NCBI GenBank assembly: GCA_033344815.1
Contig: JAWPMR010000001.1
Span: forward strand, 2,900,136 to 2,964,135
Direction of reading: 5' to 3'
DNA length: 64,000 bases
DNA from: Paracoccaceae bacterium
Lineage (GTDB): Bacteria > Pseudomonadota > Alphaproteobacteria > Rhodobacterales > Rhodobacteraceae
Positions 28,472-37,002 of this stretch are shown here, piece after piece; within the stretch, counting starts at the first letter, position 1, and each line of letters opens with the position of its first letter. Made by a program: the position numbers and the translations under genes. The notes beneath the pieces were generated by a model. That model made no database searches. It was not told the DNA's origin and worked only from the letters and a program-made list of their open reading frames with translations.

Positions 28472-29449
28472 TCAGTTTCCGCCTCCATTCCCATTCCCGT
28501 TGCCGTTTCCGTTTCCGTTGCCGTTTCCGTTTCCGTTTCCGTTTCCGTTTCCGTTTCCGTTGCCGTTTCCGTTTCCGTTTCCGTTTCCGTTTCCGTTTCC
28601 GTTGCCGTTTCCGTTTCCGTTGCCGTTTCCGTTGCCGTTTCCGTTTCCGTTCCCGTTGCCGTTTCCGTTTCCGTTTCCGTTCCCGTTCCCGTTCCCGTTT
28701 CCGTTTCCGTTCCCGTTTCCGTTACCGTTTCCGCCTCCATTTCCGTTGCCGCTTCCGTTACCGTCTTGGCTTCCGTTTCCGCTTCCGTTCCCGTTGCCGT
28801 CACCATTACCGTTGCCACTCACGTTTCCGTTCCTGTTACCATTCCCGTTGGCCCCCGGGACTCCACTAACATCGAGAGTGAATGTATTTGGTGCGCCCGG
28901 AACGCGACTTGTGACCGTAGCTGTGGACACGCTCAGCGACCGGCCATTGGACGTCGCCTCACGTCCGGCGGTCACGTCAACGCTGCGTCCATCACTGGTC
29001 ACCTCGACGACACCTTTGTCCACCCGTACCGTAGCGCTCTCCTCGTCGGTGGTCACCTCCAGAACAGTCCCCTTGATCACGGCCGCAAGGTGAGGTGTCA
29101 CAACACTGGTGCGTTTCCGCCTCTCGGTCGTGACGGATAGAAAAACCGACCCCCTTTGATGCGTGACCTGCGTGGTCTGACCCGTGGGCTGAGAAACCGA
29201 CACAGCCGCCAGTGTATTAGCCCGGTAGACGATCCGTTCCTCATTTCGCCCTAGTATTGCTCGACTGCCCGCTCCCGTCCTGATCCAGGTACCACTTGCC
29301 AGGTCGGAGCCCTCCTTTGCGCGGTTCCACGTTTTTCCGTCGACCGAAACGCGAACATTGCCATTGGTGCTTTGCAACACCCAACCTTCCGCGGCGGCGG
29401 CGAAACCAAAGACAACAAAGGCCAAAGCAGCGAATAACAGTCGGAACAT
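28472..29449 (-). CDS. FecR-domain periplasmic protein with Gly-Asn repeat tail
   Basis: 325 residues. A signal peptide (residues 1-20, ending AAA) is followed by a FecR-like domain (residues about 40-170): RTGAGSRAIL, RGSVFLSVTTERRKRTSVVTPHLAAVIKGTVLEV and VRVDKGVVEVTS are typical. From about residue 200 to the end the protein is almost pure Gly-Asn dipeptide with a few Ser, Asp and Gln interruptions. That tail is probably disordered. Because the repeat unit is six bases, copy-number change keeps the frame. The gene precedes the CHASE2-EAL gene on the same strand, so it is probably the periplasmic partner of that sensor. It is not a FecR anti-sigma factor: there is no FecI gene and no cytoplasmic part. 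Confidence 0.85.
   Translation of the reverse strand: MFRLLFAALAFVVFGFAAAAEGWVLQSTNGNVRVSVDGKTWNRAKEGSDLASGTWIRTGAGSRAILGRNEERIVYRANTLAAVSVSQPTGQTTQVTHQRGSVFLSVTTERRKRTSVVTPHLAAVIKGTVLEVTTDEESATVRVDKGVVEVTSDGRSVDVTAGREATSNGRSLSVSTATVTSRVPGAPNTFTLDVSGVPGANGNGNRNGNVSGNGNGDGNGNGSGNGSQDGNGSGNGNGGGNGNGNGNGNGNGNGNGNGNGNGNGNGNGNGNGNGNGNGNGNGNGNGNGNGNGNGNGNGNGNGNGNGNGNGNGNGNGNGNGNGGGN
28475..28849 (-). repeat. Hexanucleotide repeat tract coding Gly-Asn
   Basis: About 62 tandem copies of a six-base unit (GGAAAC, GGCAAC or GGGAAC read on the minus strand) fill 375 bases. In the core Asn is nearly always AAC while the third base of Gly varies, so the array is imperfect. Units at both edges drift to AAT and to Ser or Asp codons. 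No frame shift occurs anywhere in the tract. Confidence 0.95.
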
Positions 29450-29717
29450 CTTGATTCATCCTTGTTCAAAAGCGTCCTTAGCCTGCTGCAAAATGGTAAA
29501 GAAATCCGGAACGGGGCCGCCACCGAGCTGCTTTGGTTAACGCAATCTTGCGGCGACCTATCGTACCCATAGCTCACTTTTCCAAAGCAAACCCATCCTG
29601 CCAACCCAGGATGATCACCCTCGCCATTTCGTCTCAGCTCCGTGAAGACCCCGCTTAACAGCCCGTTCACCAAGTTGCCTTAAGACGGAGGAATCTACGT
29701 CCGCAAAGGATCACAGT

Positions 29718-31562
29718 TTGGACACCGACGGATCGCAAGCTGCAGTACATCGCCCTTCGGGAAAAACCGACGCGAACTCTTGGCATCTCGTATCGCGGCA
29801 AGAGCTGTTTGGTGTTGATTTGCGTACTTTAGCGCTTTTCCGAGTGTTGATGGGGGCCTACCTATTCCTCGATCTCTGTTTGCGAAGCCGAGATCTCACG
29901 GCGCATTACACCGACTTTGGTATCTTGCCACGCGACATTGCCATATCGTATTTGTCGCCGTCATCGTTCTCTCTGCATCTGATGAATGGCAGTGCGGCTT
30001 TCCAGGCTTGCCTCTTTTTGCTCGCCGCTGTTTTCGCGCTGATGCTGGTCCTCGGATGGCGCACTCAGCTCGCAACTGTGGTGTGCTGGTTTCTTCTGCT
30101 TTCACTTCAAAATCGAAACACGCTTATTCTCTCCGGTGAAGACAATCTGGCTCTGTTACTGCTGTTCTGGGCGATGTTTCTGCCGACTGGCGCGCGCTAT
30201 TCGGTCGATGCGGCGTTGAGCGAAAACAGGCAAGACAGGAACTACAATTACTACTCGATTGGAACAGCCGCGCTCCTCTTACAGGGTATGTCGATGTATT
30301 TCTTCAGTGCATTGCTGAAGACCGATGATATCTGGATGCCGGATGGCACAGCCGTCTACTACGCTCTGCACCTTGATTACTTCGCTACGCCGTTTGCGAT
30401 TTGGTTCCGACAATTCGAAGGTGTTCTGAAGGGACTGACGTACTATGTCTGGATGCTGGAACTTGTTGGCCCGATCCTGATTTTCTCTCCGGTCCTGAAC
30501 CGCCCACTGCGCGCGGCACTTATGCTTTGTTTCATGACCATGCATATCGGCTTTTGGATGTGTCTGGAAATTGGGTTGTTTCCGTTGATCTCAATCATAA
30601 TGAATCTGACTTTCATGCCAGCTTGGATGTGGGACGCGATAGAGGAGAGGTTGCATTACAAAGATCAATCGCGCCTGACGATCTGGTATGATCGTGATTG
30701 CGGGTTTTGCCGCAGGATCTGCCACTTGATCACGACCTTTTTGTTCCTCCGGGACGTTTCGATTGAACCAGCTCAAAATGACAGAGTAATCGGTCCTCTT
30801 CTTGAAAAGGCGAACAGCTGGGTCATAACGGATGGTCAGTCGCACCATCTAAGGTGGAGGGCCATGTGCAGGCTTGTCGCTGCCTCACCTGTCTTCTGGT
30901 TTACGGTGCCGCTCCTGACTTTCAAACCTTCAGTGTGGGTCGGGGATCGAGCATACCGGTGGGTGGCGCGCAATCGACGGTGGCTTGCGACGGTCTCGCC
31001 AAGAGTCAGAGGGCAGCGTTTGGTGAAGCACAGTGCAAGTCGGACCACAAACCTGATTGCCGCCACGGCGCTAGTATTTGTGACAATTCAGAATATTTCC
31101 ACCTTGCCCGCCGCAGGAATACGTTTGCCTGAGGAATTCCAAGCCATTCGACAGTTCTTCGGCCTCTATCAGCACTGGACTATGTTCGCGCCATATCCGG
31201 AAATGAACAGCCCTTGGCCTGTTATTCAGGGAGAGTTGACCGATGGAGCGGTTGTTGACGTTTACAACATGCGCATCGAACCAGTTGATACCAACCGACC
31301 GGCTGTTGTGTCAGATGTTTATGTCAACGCGAGATGGCGCAAGTACCTGTCCAATCTGGAAGACCAAAGTTACAATGACGAACCGCAGAGACTGGCGCTG
31401 AATTATTCGCGTTATCTATGCCGGAAATGGACCGCTAAGCATCCATCGACAGCACCGTTGTCCACTTTCGTCGTTACCTTCAACGTCGACTGGTCCCGTC
31501 CGCCCGGCCTTTCCAAAGAGACTGCGACAAGGATGGTTTGGGCACACAACTGCCTTGGATAA
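29718..31562 (+). CDS. HTTM-DCC fusion membrane protein
   Basis: About 614 residues from a TTG start that has AAAGGA seven bases upstream; no suitable ATG lies early in the frame. The N-terminal half has the HTTM family pattern (vitamin K carboxylase-like): LRTLALFRVLMGAYLFLDL, FLLLSLQNRNTLILSGEDNL and several membrane helices to about residue 305. A DCC (DUF393) domain follows at about 318-430 with IWYDRDCGFCRRICHL; its C-x-x-C pair is a thioredoxin-like site. The last 170 residues, after one more helix, resemble the soluble part of HTTM proteins. HTTM and DCC genes are often neighbours; here they are one chain. A redox role at the membrane is inferred. Confidence 0.85.
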   Translation: MDTDGSQAAVHRPSGKTDANSWHLVSRQELFGVDLRTLALFRVLMGAYLFLDLCLRSRDLTAHYTDFGILPRDIAISYLSPSSFSLHLMNGSAAFQACLFLLAAVFALMLVLGWRTQLATVVCWFLLLSLQNRNTLILSGEDNLALLLLFWAMFLPTGARYSVDAALSENRQDRNYNYYSIGTAALLLQGMSMYFFSALLKTDDIWMPDGTAVYYALHLDYFATPFAIWFRQFEGVLKGLTYYVWMLELVGPILIFSPVLNRPLRAALMLCFMTMHIGFWMCLEIGLFPLISIIMNLTFMPAWMWDAIEERLHYKDQSRLTIWYDRDCGFCRRICHLITTFLFLRDVSIEPAQNDRVIGPLLEKANSWVITDGQSHHLRWRAMCRLVAASPVFWFTVPLLTFKPSVWVGDRAYRWVARNRRWLATVSPRVRGQRLVKHSASRTTNLIAATALVFVTIQNISTLPAAGIRLPEEFQAIRQFFGLYQHWTMFAPYPEMNSPWPVIQGELTDGAVVDVYNMRIEPVDTNRPAVVSDVYVNARWRKYLSNLEDQSYNDEPQRLALNYSRYLCRKWTAKHPSTAPLSTFVVTFNVDWSRPPGLSKETATRMVWAHNCLG

Positions 31563-32368
31563 TCATGACTGAAATGACTTTGACTGCGACATACCAGACG
31601 ACACAGCGATCACTTCGGAAATGCTTTCAAAAGCTGCTTCCACATTGCTTGACCGTAGCGCAACACCTGCGGCGACGATCCAAAAGCTGAACCGGAGTGT
31701 CACTGACTGTTAATCTGGCGTGATCCGGGGCGTAGGGTTCAATTCGGTATCCGATAGCCAATTTCGGGCACGCACATGTCGAAACCGCCATACAAGCGGA
31801 GGTTACGTCGCAGGGCAAACGCGTGCAAACAGTGTTATTATCAAGCTGCGGGGGCGTGAGCCTTGTGATCAAACGCCAGACCTAGTCTGAGTATCTTTCA
31901 CCACTTGCTAAAGCCCGATCGCGCGATGCGACAAAGCGGCCGTTCTGGGAAATGCCGGATACTTTCTTGCGGTGATTGTGATTATAGCCAACAATTCGCA
32001 TGTGAACGAACTAGGTGGCTTGTGTCCGCATTAGTTGATTTCGCTACTCGCGCGTTTTTCACTCATGCGGCGACAGGCAGTTTTGAAGGGTTGCGCCGCA
32101 GTTTCTTGATAGATCGGCCAAATGCAGGATTGATCCGAAAGGATGCTGCGCCAGATCTGAAGGCCGCTGAGAGTCCGTTGTGACCGATGCTGCGACCAGT
32201 TCCCTTGGTAGCTTTTCGCTCATACTGGACGCGCCAAAAGGGGGTTTGGAAGGAAATGGGCAGATTGTAGACAGCTTGCCTAGCCTTGATTTAAGCTAAA
32301 CACGTCTCTGTCGGTTTAAAAGCCAGAATTGCGGGACCGTGATGACGACCATATTTAAAGGAGCAGCA
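31563..32368. other. Intergenic region, no gene supported
   Basis: About 800 bases. Two short open frames (about 31627-31872 minus and 31905-32183 plus) have no recognisable family features or good ribosome sites. The promoter of the solute-binding protein gene should lie near the right end. Confidence 0.4.
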
Positions 32369-33697
32369 TTGGGTGGCACGAGCACCATAGGAAGGCGACA
32401 TTTACTTGCTGGAGCTGGAGCTTTTGGTGCTTCGCAAGTGTTCGCTCCGTCGATCGGTCGTGGCCAATCTACACGATCAAAGACACTTCGCATAATGCGA
32501 TGGAAGAATTTCGTACCGGCCTATGAGATTTGGTTTAACGACATCTTTGTCAAAGACTGGGGTGAGGAAAACGACACAGATGTCATCGTTACAAATGTTG
32601 GCTTGGGAGAAATCCGGCAACGGGCAGTGGCGGAAATAGCAGCTGGCAAGGGGCATGATATGGTTCTGTTCCTATCGCCCAAACCTTCGTTTGAAGATCA
32701 CGCGATCGATCACCGCGAAATTCATGAAGAATGCGAGTTACGCTTTGGCAAGGCACATGGCTTCGTCGGTCAAAGCAACGTCAATCCTCGCAGTGGCGTA
32801 CATCACGGCTTTATTGAAAGCTTTGCGCCGACACTTCTGACCTATCGCAAGGACATTTGGGACGCGGTCGGCACATCTCCCTCGACTTGGGATGACATCC
32901 GGAAAGCAGGGCGTGCTGCAAAGTTGCTCCACAACGCCCCGGTCGGGATCAGTTTTGCTCCGGAACACAACGCCGAGCACAGCCTGCGCGCGTTGATGGC
33001 TACATTCGGCGCTTCGGTCCAGACCGTGGACGGCCGTTTGTCTCTGGCATCGCCAAACACATTGGAGGCGTTAAAATTTGGCAAGGCTCTGTTTGAAGAG
33101 ACCATGTCGTCCAATGTTTTGAACTGGACATCCTCGTCCAACAATCTGGCCATCCTTTCTGGCGACATCAGTCTGACCATAGACACGATGTCAATCATCC
33201 GGGCGGCAGAGGCCAAGGCGCTTCCCATCGAAGCCGACCTGGCACTCGCATCGTTGCCCGAGGGCCCCTTTGGCGGCGGTGGTCCGGCGTACGCGACCAA
33301 CACTTATGTCGTCTGGAAGTTTGCGCGGAACATTCAAGGCGCGCAAAAGTTCCTGCTGGACTACCTGTCAGCATTTGGCGAGGGGCTGATCCATAGCGGA
33401 TTTCAAAACATGCCAAGTTACCCCGGAACCGTACCCGATCTGGCCGGATTGATCGGGGCGTCGAAGGACAAGAAGGGTCGCTATGACGTTTTACTCAAAC
33501 TCGCCGATGGGCTGACCAACCTTGGCTACCCAGGCCATTCGAATGCCGCCACGGAAGAAGTGCTGAACCGGCGTATCATTTCCGCTATGTTCGCGCGGGT
33601 GGCCAGCGGTTCTGCAACGCCACAAGAAGCGATGGAACTTGCCCAAACCGAGGTGTTTCAGATTTTTCGGAAGTGGCGCGATGCGGGCAAGATCTAA
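32369..33697 (+). CDS. Orphan extracellular solute-binding protein (Tat type)
   Basis: 442 residues. I prefer the TTG at 32369 because AAAGGAG sits five bases upstream; an ATG at 32342 is in frame but lacks a good site. The N-terminus then reads MGGTSTIGRRHLLAGAGAFG, a twin-arginine signal. The mature protein is a family 1 solute-binding protein (YRKDIWDAVG, PSTWDDIRKAG, FGGGGPAYATNTYVVWK). No permease or ATPase gene adjoins it. Instead it is followed 21 bases downstream by a hybrid histidine kinase on the same strand, so it may deliver a ligand signal to that kinase rather than to a transporter. The ligand is unknown; carbohydrate is the usual class. Confidence 0.82.
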   Translation: MGGTSTIGRRHLLAGAGAFGASQVFAPSIGRGQSTRSKTLRIMRWKNFVPAYEIWFNDIFVKDWGEENDTDVIVTNVGLGEIRQRAVAEIAAGKGHDMVLFLSPKPSFEDHAIDHREIHEECELRFGKAHGFVGQSNVNPRSGVHHGFIESFAPTLLTYRKDIWDAVGTSPSTWDDIRKAGRAAKLLHNAPVGISFAPEHNAEHSLRALMATFGASVQTVDGRLSLASPNTLEALKFGKALFEETMSSNVLNWTSSSNNLAILSGDISLTIDTMSIIRAAEAKALPIEADLALASLPEGPFGGGGPAYATNTYVVWKFARNIQGAQKFLLDYLSAFGEGLIHSGFQNMPSYPGTVPDLAGLIGASKDKKGRYDVLLKLADGLTNLGYPGHSNAATEEVLNRRIISAMFARVASGSATPQEAMELAQTEVFQIFRKWRDAGKI

Positions 33698-33718
33698 GCC
33701 AGCCTGTGGACCTGTATC

Positions 33719-35671
33719 ATGAAGATCCGAAACAAGCTGTTGCTGGCCATCACGGTACCTGTTGGGTTGCTGGTGCTGCAGATTGCTTTGGTCACCTACT
33801 TTGTCCGTGAGCTGCAAGAGGCCGTGACGTTCATCGCCGAGACCCATGAAACGATCGAAGACGCGTTCACTGCGAGCGATCTGGTCTCGGAACTCCGGGT
33901 TGAGGCAAAGCGATTGCCGCAGGGTTTTGTGTCGGACAGGGCTGCGGGTGACGAAGGGCTTGAGACCTTTCGCACCATTTTTAACGATCTGGAGTTGCGT
34001 ATCCAGTCGATCATCTCAGCGGCCACGCGTGACGCTGCGAGACAAAACCTGTTGGCCCTTGAGCGGGCGTTTGACGGCTTGGCCGAAAAACTGGCGCGGA
34101 CGGAAACAGTCTTTTTGGCCGATACGGTAGATATGGACACGTTGCTTGAACGCGCGATTTTTCTGGATACGTCTCTTCTAGATGTCGCCTCGGCGCTTGC
34201 CGATCTTTCCCGTGACCTGCGAGTGCAACTGCAGGCTGCAGTCGACCGCGAGCGGGAAATCCATAACCGACCTGTCATCGCCGGAATTGCCATTGGTGGT
34301 CTGAGCATCCTGATGCTTTTAATTTTCACCTGGCTGGTGGTTGACCGTAACTTCGTCATGCGGTTGACGGACCTCAGCAAGGCGATGCTGTCAATCGCCA
34401 GCGGTGATCTGCGCGCGGTTTTGCCTGACGCGAAGGGAGGCGACGAAGTAGATGAAATGACCCGCACCATTGAGACGTTTCGTGTCACCGCCGAGGAACG
34501 GAACAGGTTGCTTGAAGAACGCGCCGAAGCCGCCGAGCGGTTGGAACAGGAAGTCGCCGATCGCACCGCTGAGTTGGAAACCGCGAACCAGTTCAAGACC
34601 CGGTTCCTTGCGACAGCCAGCCACGATCTTCGCCAGCCACTTCACGCGCTCAACCTCTTCATCGGACAGTTGCGCGACGACCCCGCCGTCGATGAACGTC
34701 GCCACTTGGAAGAAAAAATCTCCGAGGCCGCCGCTTCGACCAATGAATTATTCGATGCTCTGCTAGACGTGTCAAAGCTGGAAGCCGGCGTCCTTGAAGC
34801 AGACGTGTCATCTTTCCCGGTGGCGACCGTTCTGGACCGTCTTGAGGCTACTTTTGCAACAGTGGCTGCCAACAAGGGCCTTCGGTTTCGCGTCGTTGCT
34901 TCTGATTGTTGGGTGCGAAGCGACGCGATCTTGTTGGAACGCATACTATTGAACCTTGTGTCAAACGCGATCACCGCGACCAGCGACGGCGGTGTCGTTG
35001 TCGGTTGCCGATTTCGCGGTGAAAGCACCCGGATCGATGTCTGCGATACCGGACCCGGTATCCCGTCCCAGATGCAGCATGTGATGTTTAAAGAGTTCGT
35101 CAGGTTGGCACCATCAAAACAAAAAAGTTCGGACAGCCTTGGCCTCGGTCTTTCGATCGTTGACGGGTTGGCGCAGCTTTTGGACCACAAAGTTGAGCTT
35201 GCATCTACCCCCGACCGCGGAACTCGGTTTTCCGTGAGCGTGCCTCTCGTTGATGCCGAAAACTTCCGGCCCGCGCCGCCCTTACCTTTCGAACCTCTCG
35301 AAGGGCAGCGCGTTCTCGTTATTGAAAACGACGTACTCGTGCGCGAAAGCATGGCGGGCACCTTTCGGTCCTGGGGTTGCGATGTGACCTTGGCCGAGGG
35401 TGTGCGCGATTGCGTTGAAGTCATCACAAGAAGAGGCGTGCCCGACCTTGTCGTCACAGACTATCGCCTGGAAGGTGGTCAAACCGGGTTAGACGCCATC
35501 ATCGAGGTGCACCGGATCGCTGGTCGACATGTGCCTGCCTTTCTGGTCACCGCCGAAACAGAGGCCGAGCGATTGCGGGCCGCGGCAGAAAGCGGCTATC
35601 CGATCTTGCACAAACCCGTCACGCCCATGGCGTTAAGGGCATTGTCGTCGCAGCTTCTCAAAAATACCTAA
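33719..35671 (+). CDS. Hybrid sensor histidine kinase
   Basis: 650 residues. Membrane helices at about 8-28 and 182-205 frame a periplasmic helical sensor domain of about 150 residues. Then come a HAMP domain, a coiled coil, and a HisKA domain with H302 in ATASHDLRQPLHAL, a family in which the phosphorylated His is followed by DLRQPLHA. The ATPase domain shows the N box (LLNLVSNAITATSDGG), CDTGPGIP and SLGLGLSIVDGL. A C-terminal receiver domain carries D581 (VVTDYRL) and K in ILHKPV. The gene follows the binding-protein gene closely and runs tail to tail with the response regulator, whose stop overlaps its own. Confidence 0.93.
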   Translation: MKIRNKLLLAITVPVGLLVLQIALVTYFVRELQEAVTFIAETHETIEDAFTASDLVSELRVEAKRLPQGFVSDRAAGDEGLETFRTIFNDLELRIQSIISAATRDAARQNLLALERAFDGLAEKLARTETVFLADTVDMDTLLERAIFLDTSLLDVASALADLSRDLRVQLQAAVDREREIHNRPVIAGIAIGGLSILMLLIFTWLVVDRNFVMRLTDLSKAMLSIASGDLRAVLPDAKGGDEVDEMTRTIETFRVTAEERNRLLEERAEAAERLEQEVADRTAELETANQFKTRFLATASHDLRQPLHALNLFIGQLRDDPAVDERRHLEEKISEAAASTNELFDALLDVSKLEAGVLEADVSSFPVATVLDRLEATFATVAANKGLRFRVVASDCWVRSDAILLERILLNLVSNAITATSDGGVVVGCRFRGESTRIDVCDTGPGIPSQMQHVMFKEFVRLAPSKQKSSDSLGLGLSIVDGLAQLLDHKVELASTPDRGTRFSVSVPLVDAENFRPAPPLPFEPLEGQRVLVIENDVLVRESMAGTFRSWGCDVTLAEGVRDCVEVITRRGVPDLVVTDYRLEGGQTGLDAIIEVHRIAGRHVPAFLVTAETEAERLRAAAESGYPILHKPVTPMALRALSSQLLKNT

Positions 35672-36312
35672 TCCCTCGGCGACAGTCCAAGCGAAGACGC
35701 CGCAACAACCGCCTCAGTCCGGTTCGTCGCACCAAGGGCGCGCAGAATGGCCGTGACGTGGTTCTTGACGGTTGGCTCAGCGATATCAAGCGCACGGCAA
35801 ATCGCCTTGTTGCTCATCCCTTGCATCATCAACTGCAAGACGTCGATCTGGCGCTCGGTCAGGCCAAGCTTGGCAGCCGCGCGCAATGCATGCGGTGCAA
35901 CGCGATTGGTAACAGGTCGGGCAAGGATTTCAGGCGGCACATATATCCCGCCGGAAAAGATCAGTTTCAATGCGCCCTGCATCACTTCTCGCGTGGCCGA
36001 TTTGGGAATGAAGCCGGCAGCGCCACTTTCGAGGGCAGCACTCATCTGAGCACGGTCTTCACTTGCCGACAGCATGACAACTGACGTTCCGGGGTGTGCT
36101 TTGCGGATCGATTTCAGCAAGGACAACCCGTCTCGATCCGGCAACCAGAGATCAAGCAAAACCAACTCAATACCGGGTGTCTGGTTCAACGCATGTTCCG
36201 CCTCAGCCGCCGTCGCAGCCTCGAGGATGCCGCTTACGTCGTCTATGGCGTCAAGAACGCCGCGCAATGCATCTCGGATCAGGACGTGGTCGTCGATAAT
36301 CAGGGCCAGCAA
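35668..36312 (-). CDS. LuxR-type two-component response regulator
   Basis: 214 residues from a TTG start with GGAG about eight bases upstream. The receiver domain has D7-D8, the phosphorylation site D54 (LVLLDLWLP), a Ser in MLSAS and K in FIPKSA. The C-terminal LuxR helix-turn-helix reads LTERQIDVLQLMMQGMSNKAICRALDIAEPTVKNHVTAILRALGATNRTEA. It converges with the hybrid kinase gene and overlaps it by four bases at the stops, so it is very probably the partner output regulator. Target genes cannot be told. Confidence 0.93.
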   Translation of the reverse strand: MLALIIDDHVLIRDALRGVLDAIDDVSGILEAATAAEAEHALNQTPGIELVLLDLWLPDRDGLSLLKSIRKAHPGTSVVMLSASEDRAQMSAALESGAAGFIPKSATREVMQGALKLIFSGGIYVPPEILARPVTNRVAPHALRAAAKLGLTERQIDVLQLMMQGMSNKAICRALDIAEPTVKNHVTAILRALGATNRTEAVVAASSLGLSPRD

Positions 36313-36543
36313 AAGGGTCTCTCCATCTTTATCCTTGGATCATACGTCAGTCTCAGGACCTTTGCACCATGCAGTGGCACTAAGTCATTTGAGAATTTAA
36401 CGCACAAAATCAGGTCACTGCGAATGCTATTCCATTCAGGCGTGACTTTGGTTGCGCGCCTACTGGCTGATTGAGCGAAGTCCGAACACCCACAATGCTG
36501 ATGGCACCGGTCACGCATGACCACGCATCACAATGAGGTTCTG

Positions 36544-37002
36544 ATGGATACGTTTTTAACCGTTGTCGTAACCTGGCTTTCCATAAACTTAGGTCTGCCC
36601 GCCATTTACGAGCACCCGGAAGTGAAGTTGATCACCCACAACGAAATGATCGAAATGCAAGTGTCTGGACTAGAGGCAGAGGACGCCACGGATTTTCGCA
36701 AGACTGTCGAACAGGGGCACAGGATCGTTGCCTTCTATGACGACCAGAGCCGCACGATTTATCTGCCACGCAACTGGTCAGCCAGTTCGCCTGCGGATGT
36801 TTCGGTTGTGGTCCATGAAATGGTGCATCATCTTCAAAACGTCGGAAACATCCCGCAGGAATGCAAAGAAGGTCGCGAACGGCCTGCTTATGAAGCACAA
36901 GCACAATGGCTGGAACTGGTTGGCACGACATTGGAAGACGAATTCGAACTAGACGCTATAACGCTGCACTTATTGACCAGATGCTGGCATGGCCCGCCCT
37001 GA
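36544..37002 (+). CDS. DUF6647-like protein with HExxH metalloprotease motif
   Basis: 152 residues. I chose the ATG at 36544, with GAGG five bases upstream, giving MDTFLTVVVTWLSINLGLP; an upstream in-frame ATG lacks this site. The middle holds DVSVVVHEMVHHLQN, a zinc-protease type H91-E92-x-x-H95 motif, followed about 22 residues later by ERPAYEAQAQWLE, which can supply a third ligand Glu. The N-terminus is hydrophobic and could be a signal or anchor. The HExxH spacing suggests a small gluzincin-like peptidase, but activity is unproven. The family name is from memory and should be checked. Confidence 0.65.
   Translation: MDTFLTVVVTWLSINLGLPAIYEHPEVKLITHNEMIEMQVSGLEAEDATDFRKTVEQGHRIVAFYDDQSRTIYLPRNWSASSPADVSVVVHEMVHHLQNVGNIPQECKEGRERPAYEAQAQWLELVGTTLEDEFELDAITLHLLTRCWHGPP

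Noticed and set aside
28431-29093. Plus-strand open frame with Phe-Pro repeats opposite the FecR gene
   Set aside because: It is the mirror of the hexamer array; the minus-strand reading has a signal peptide and FecR domain, so that one is real.
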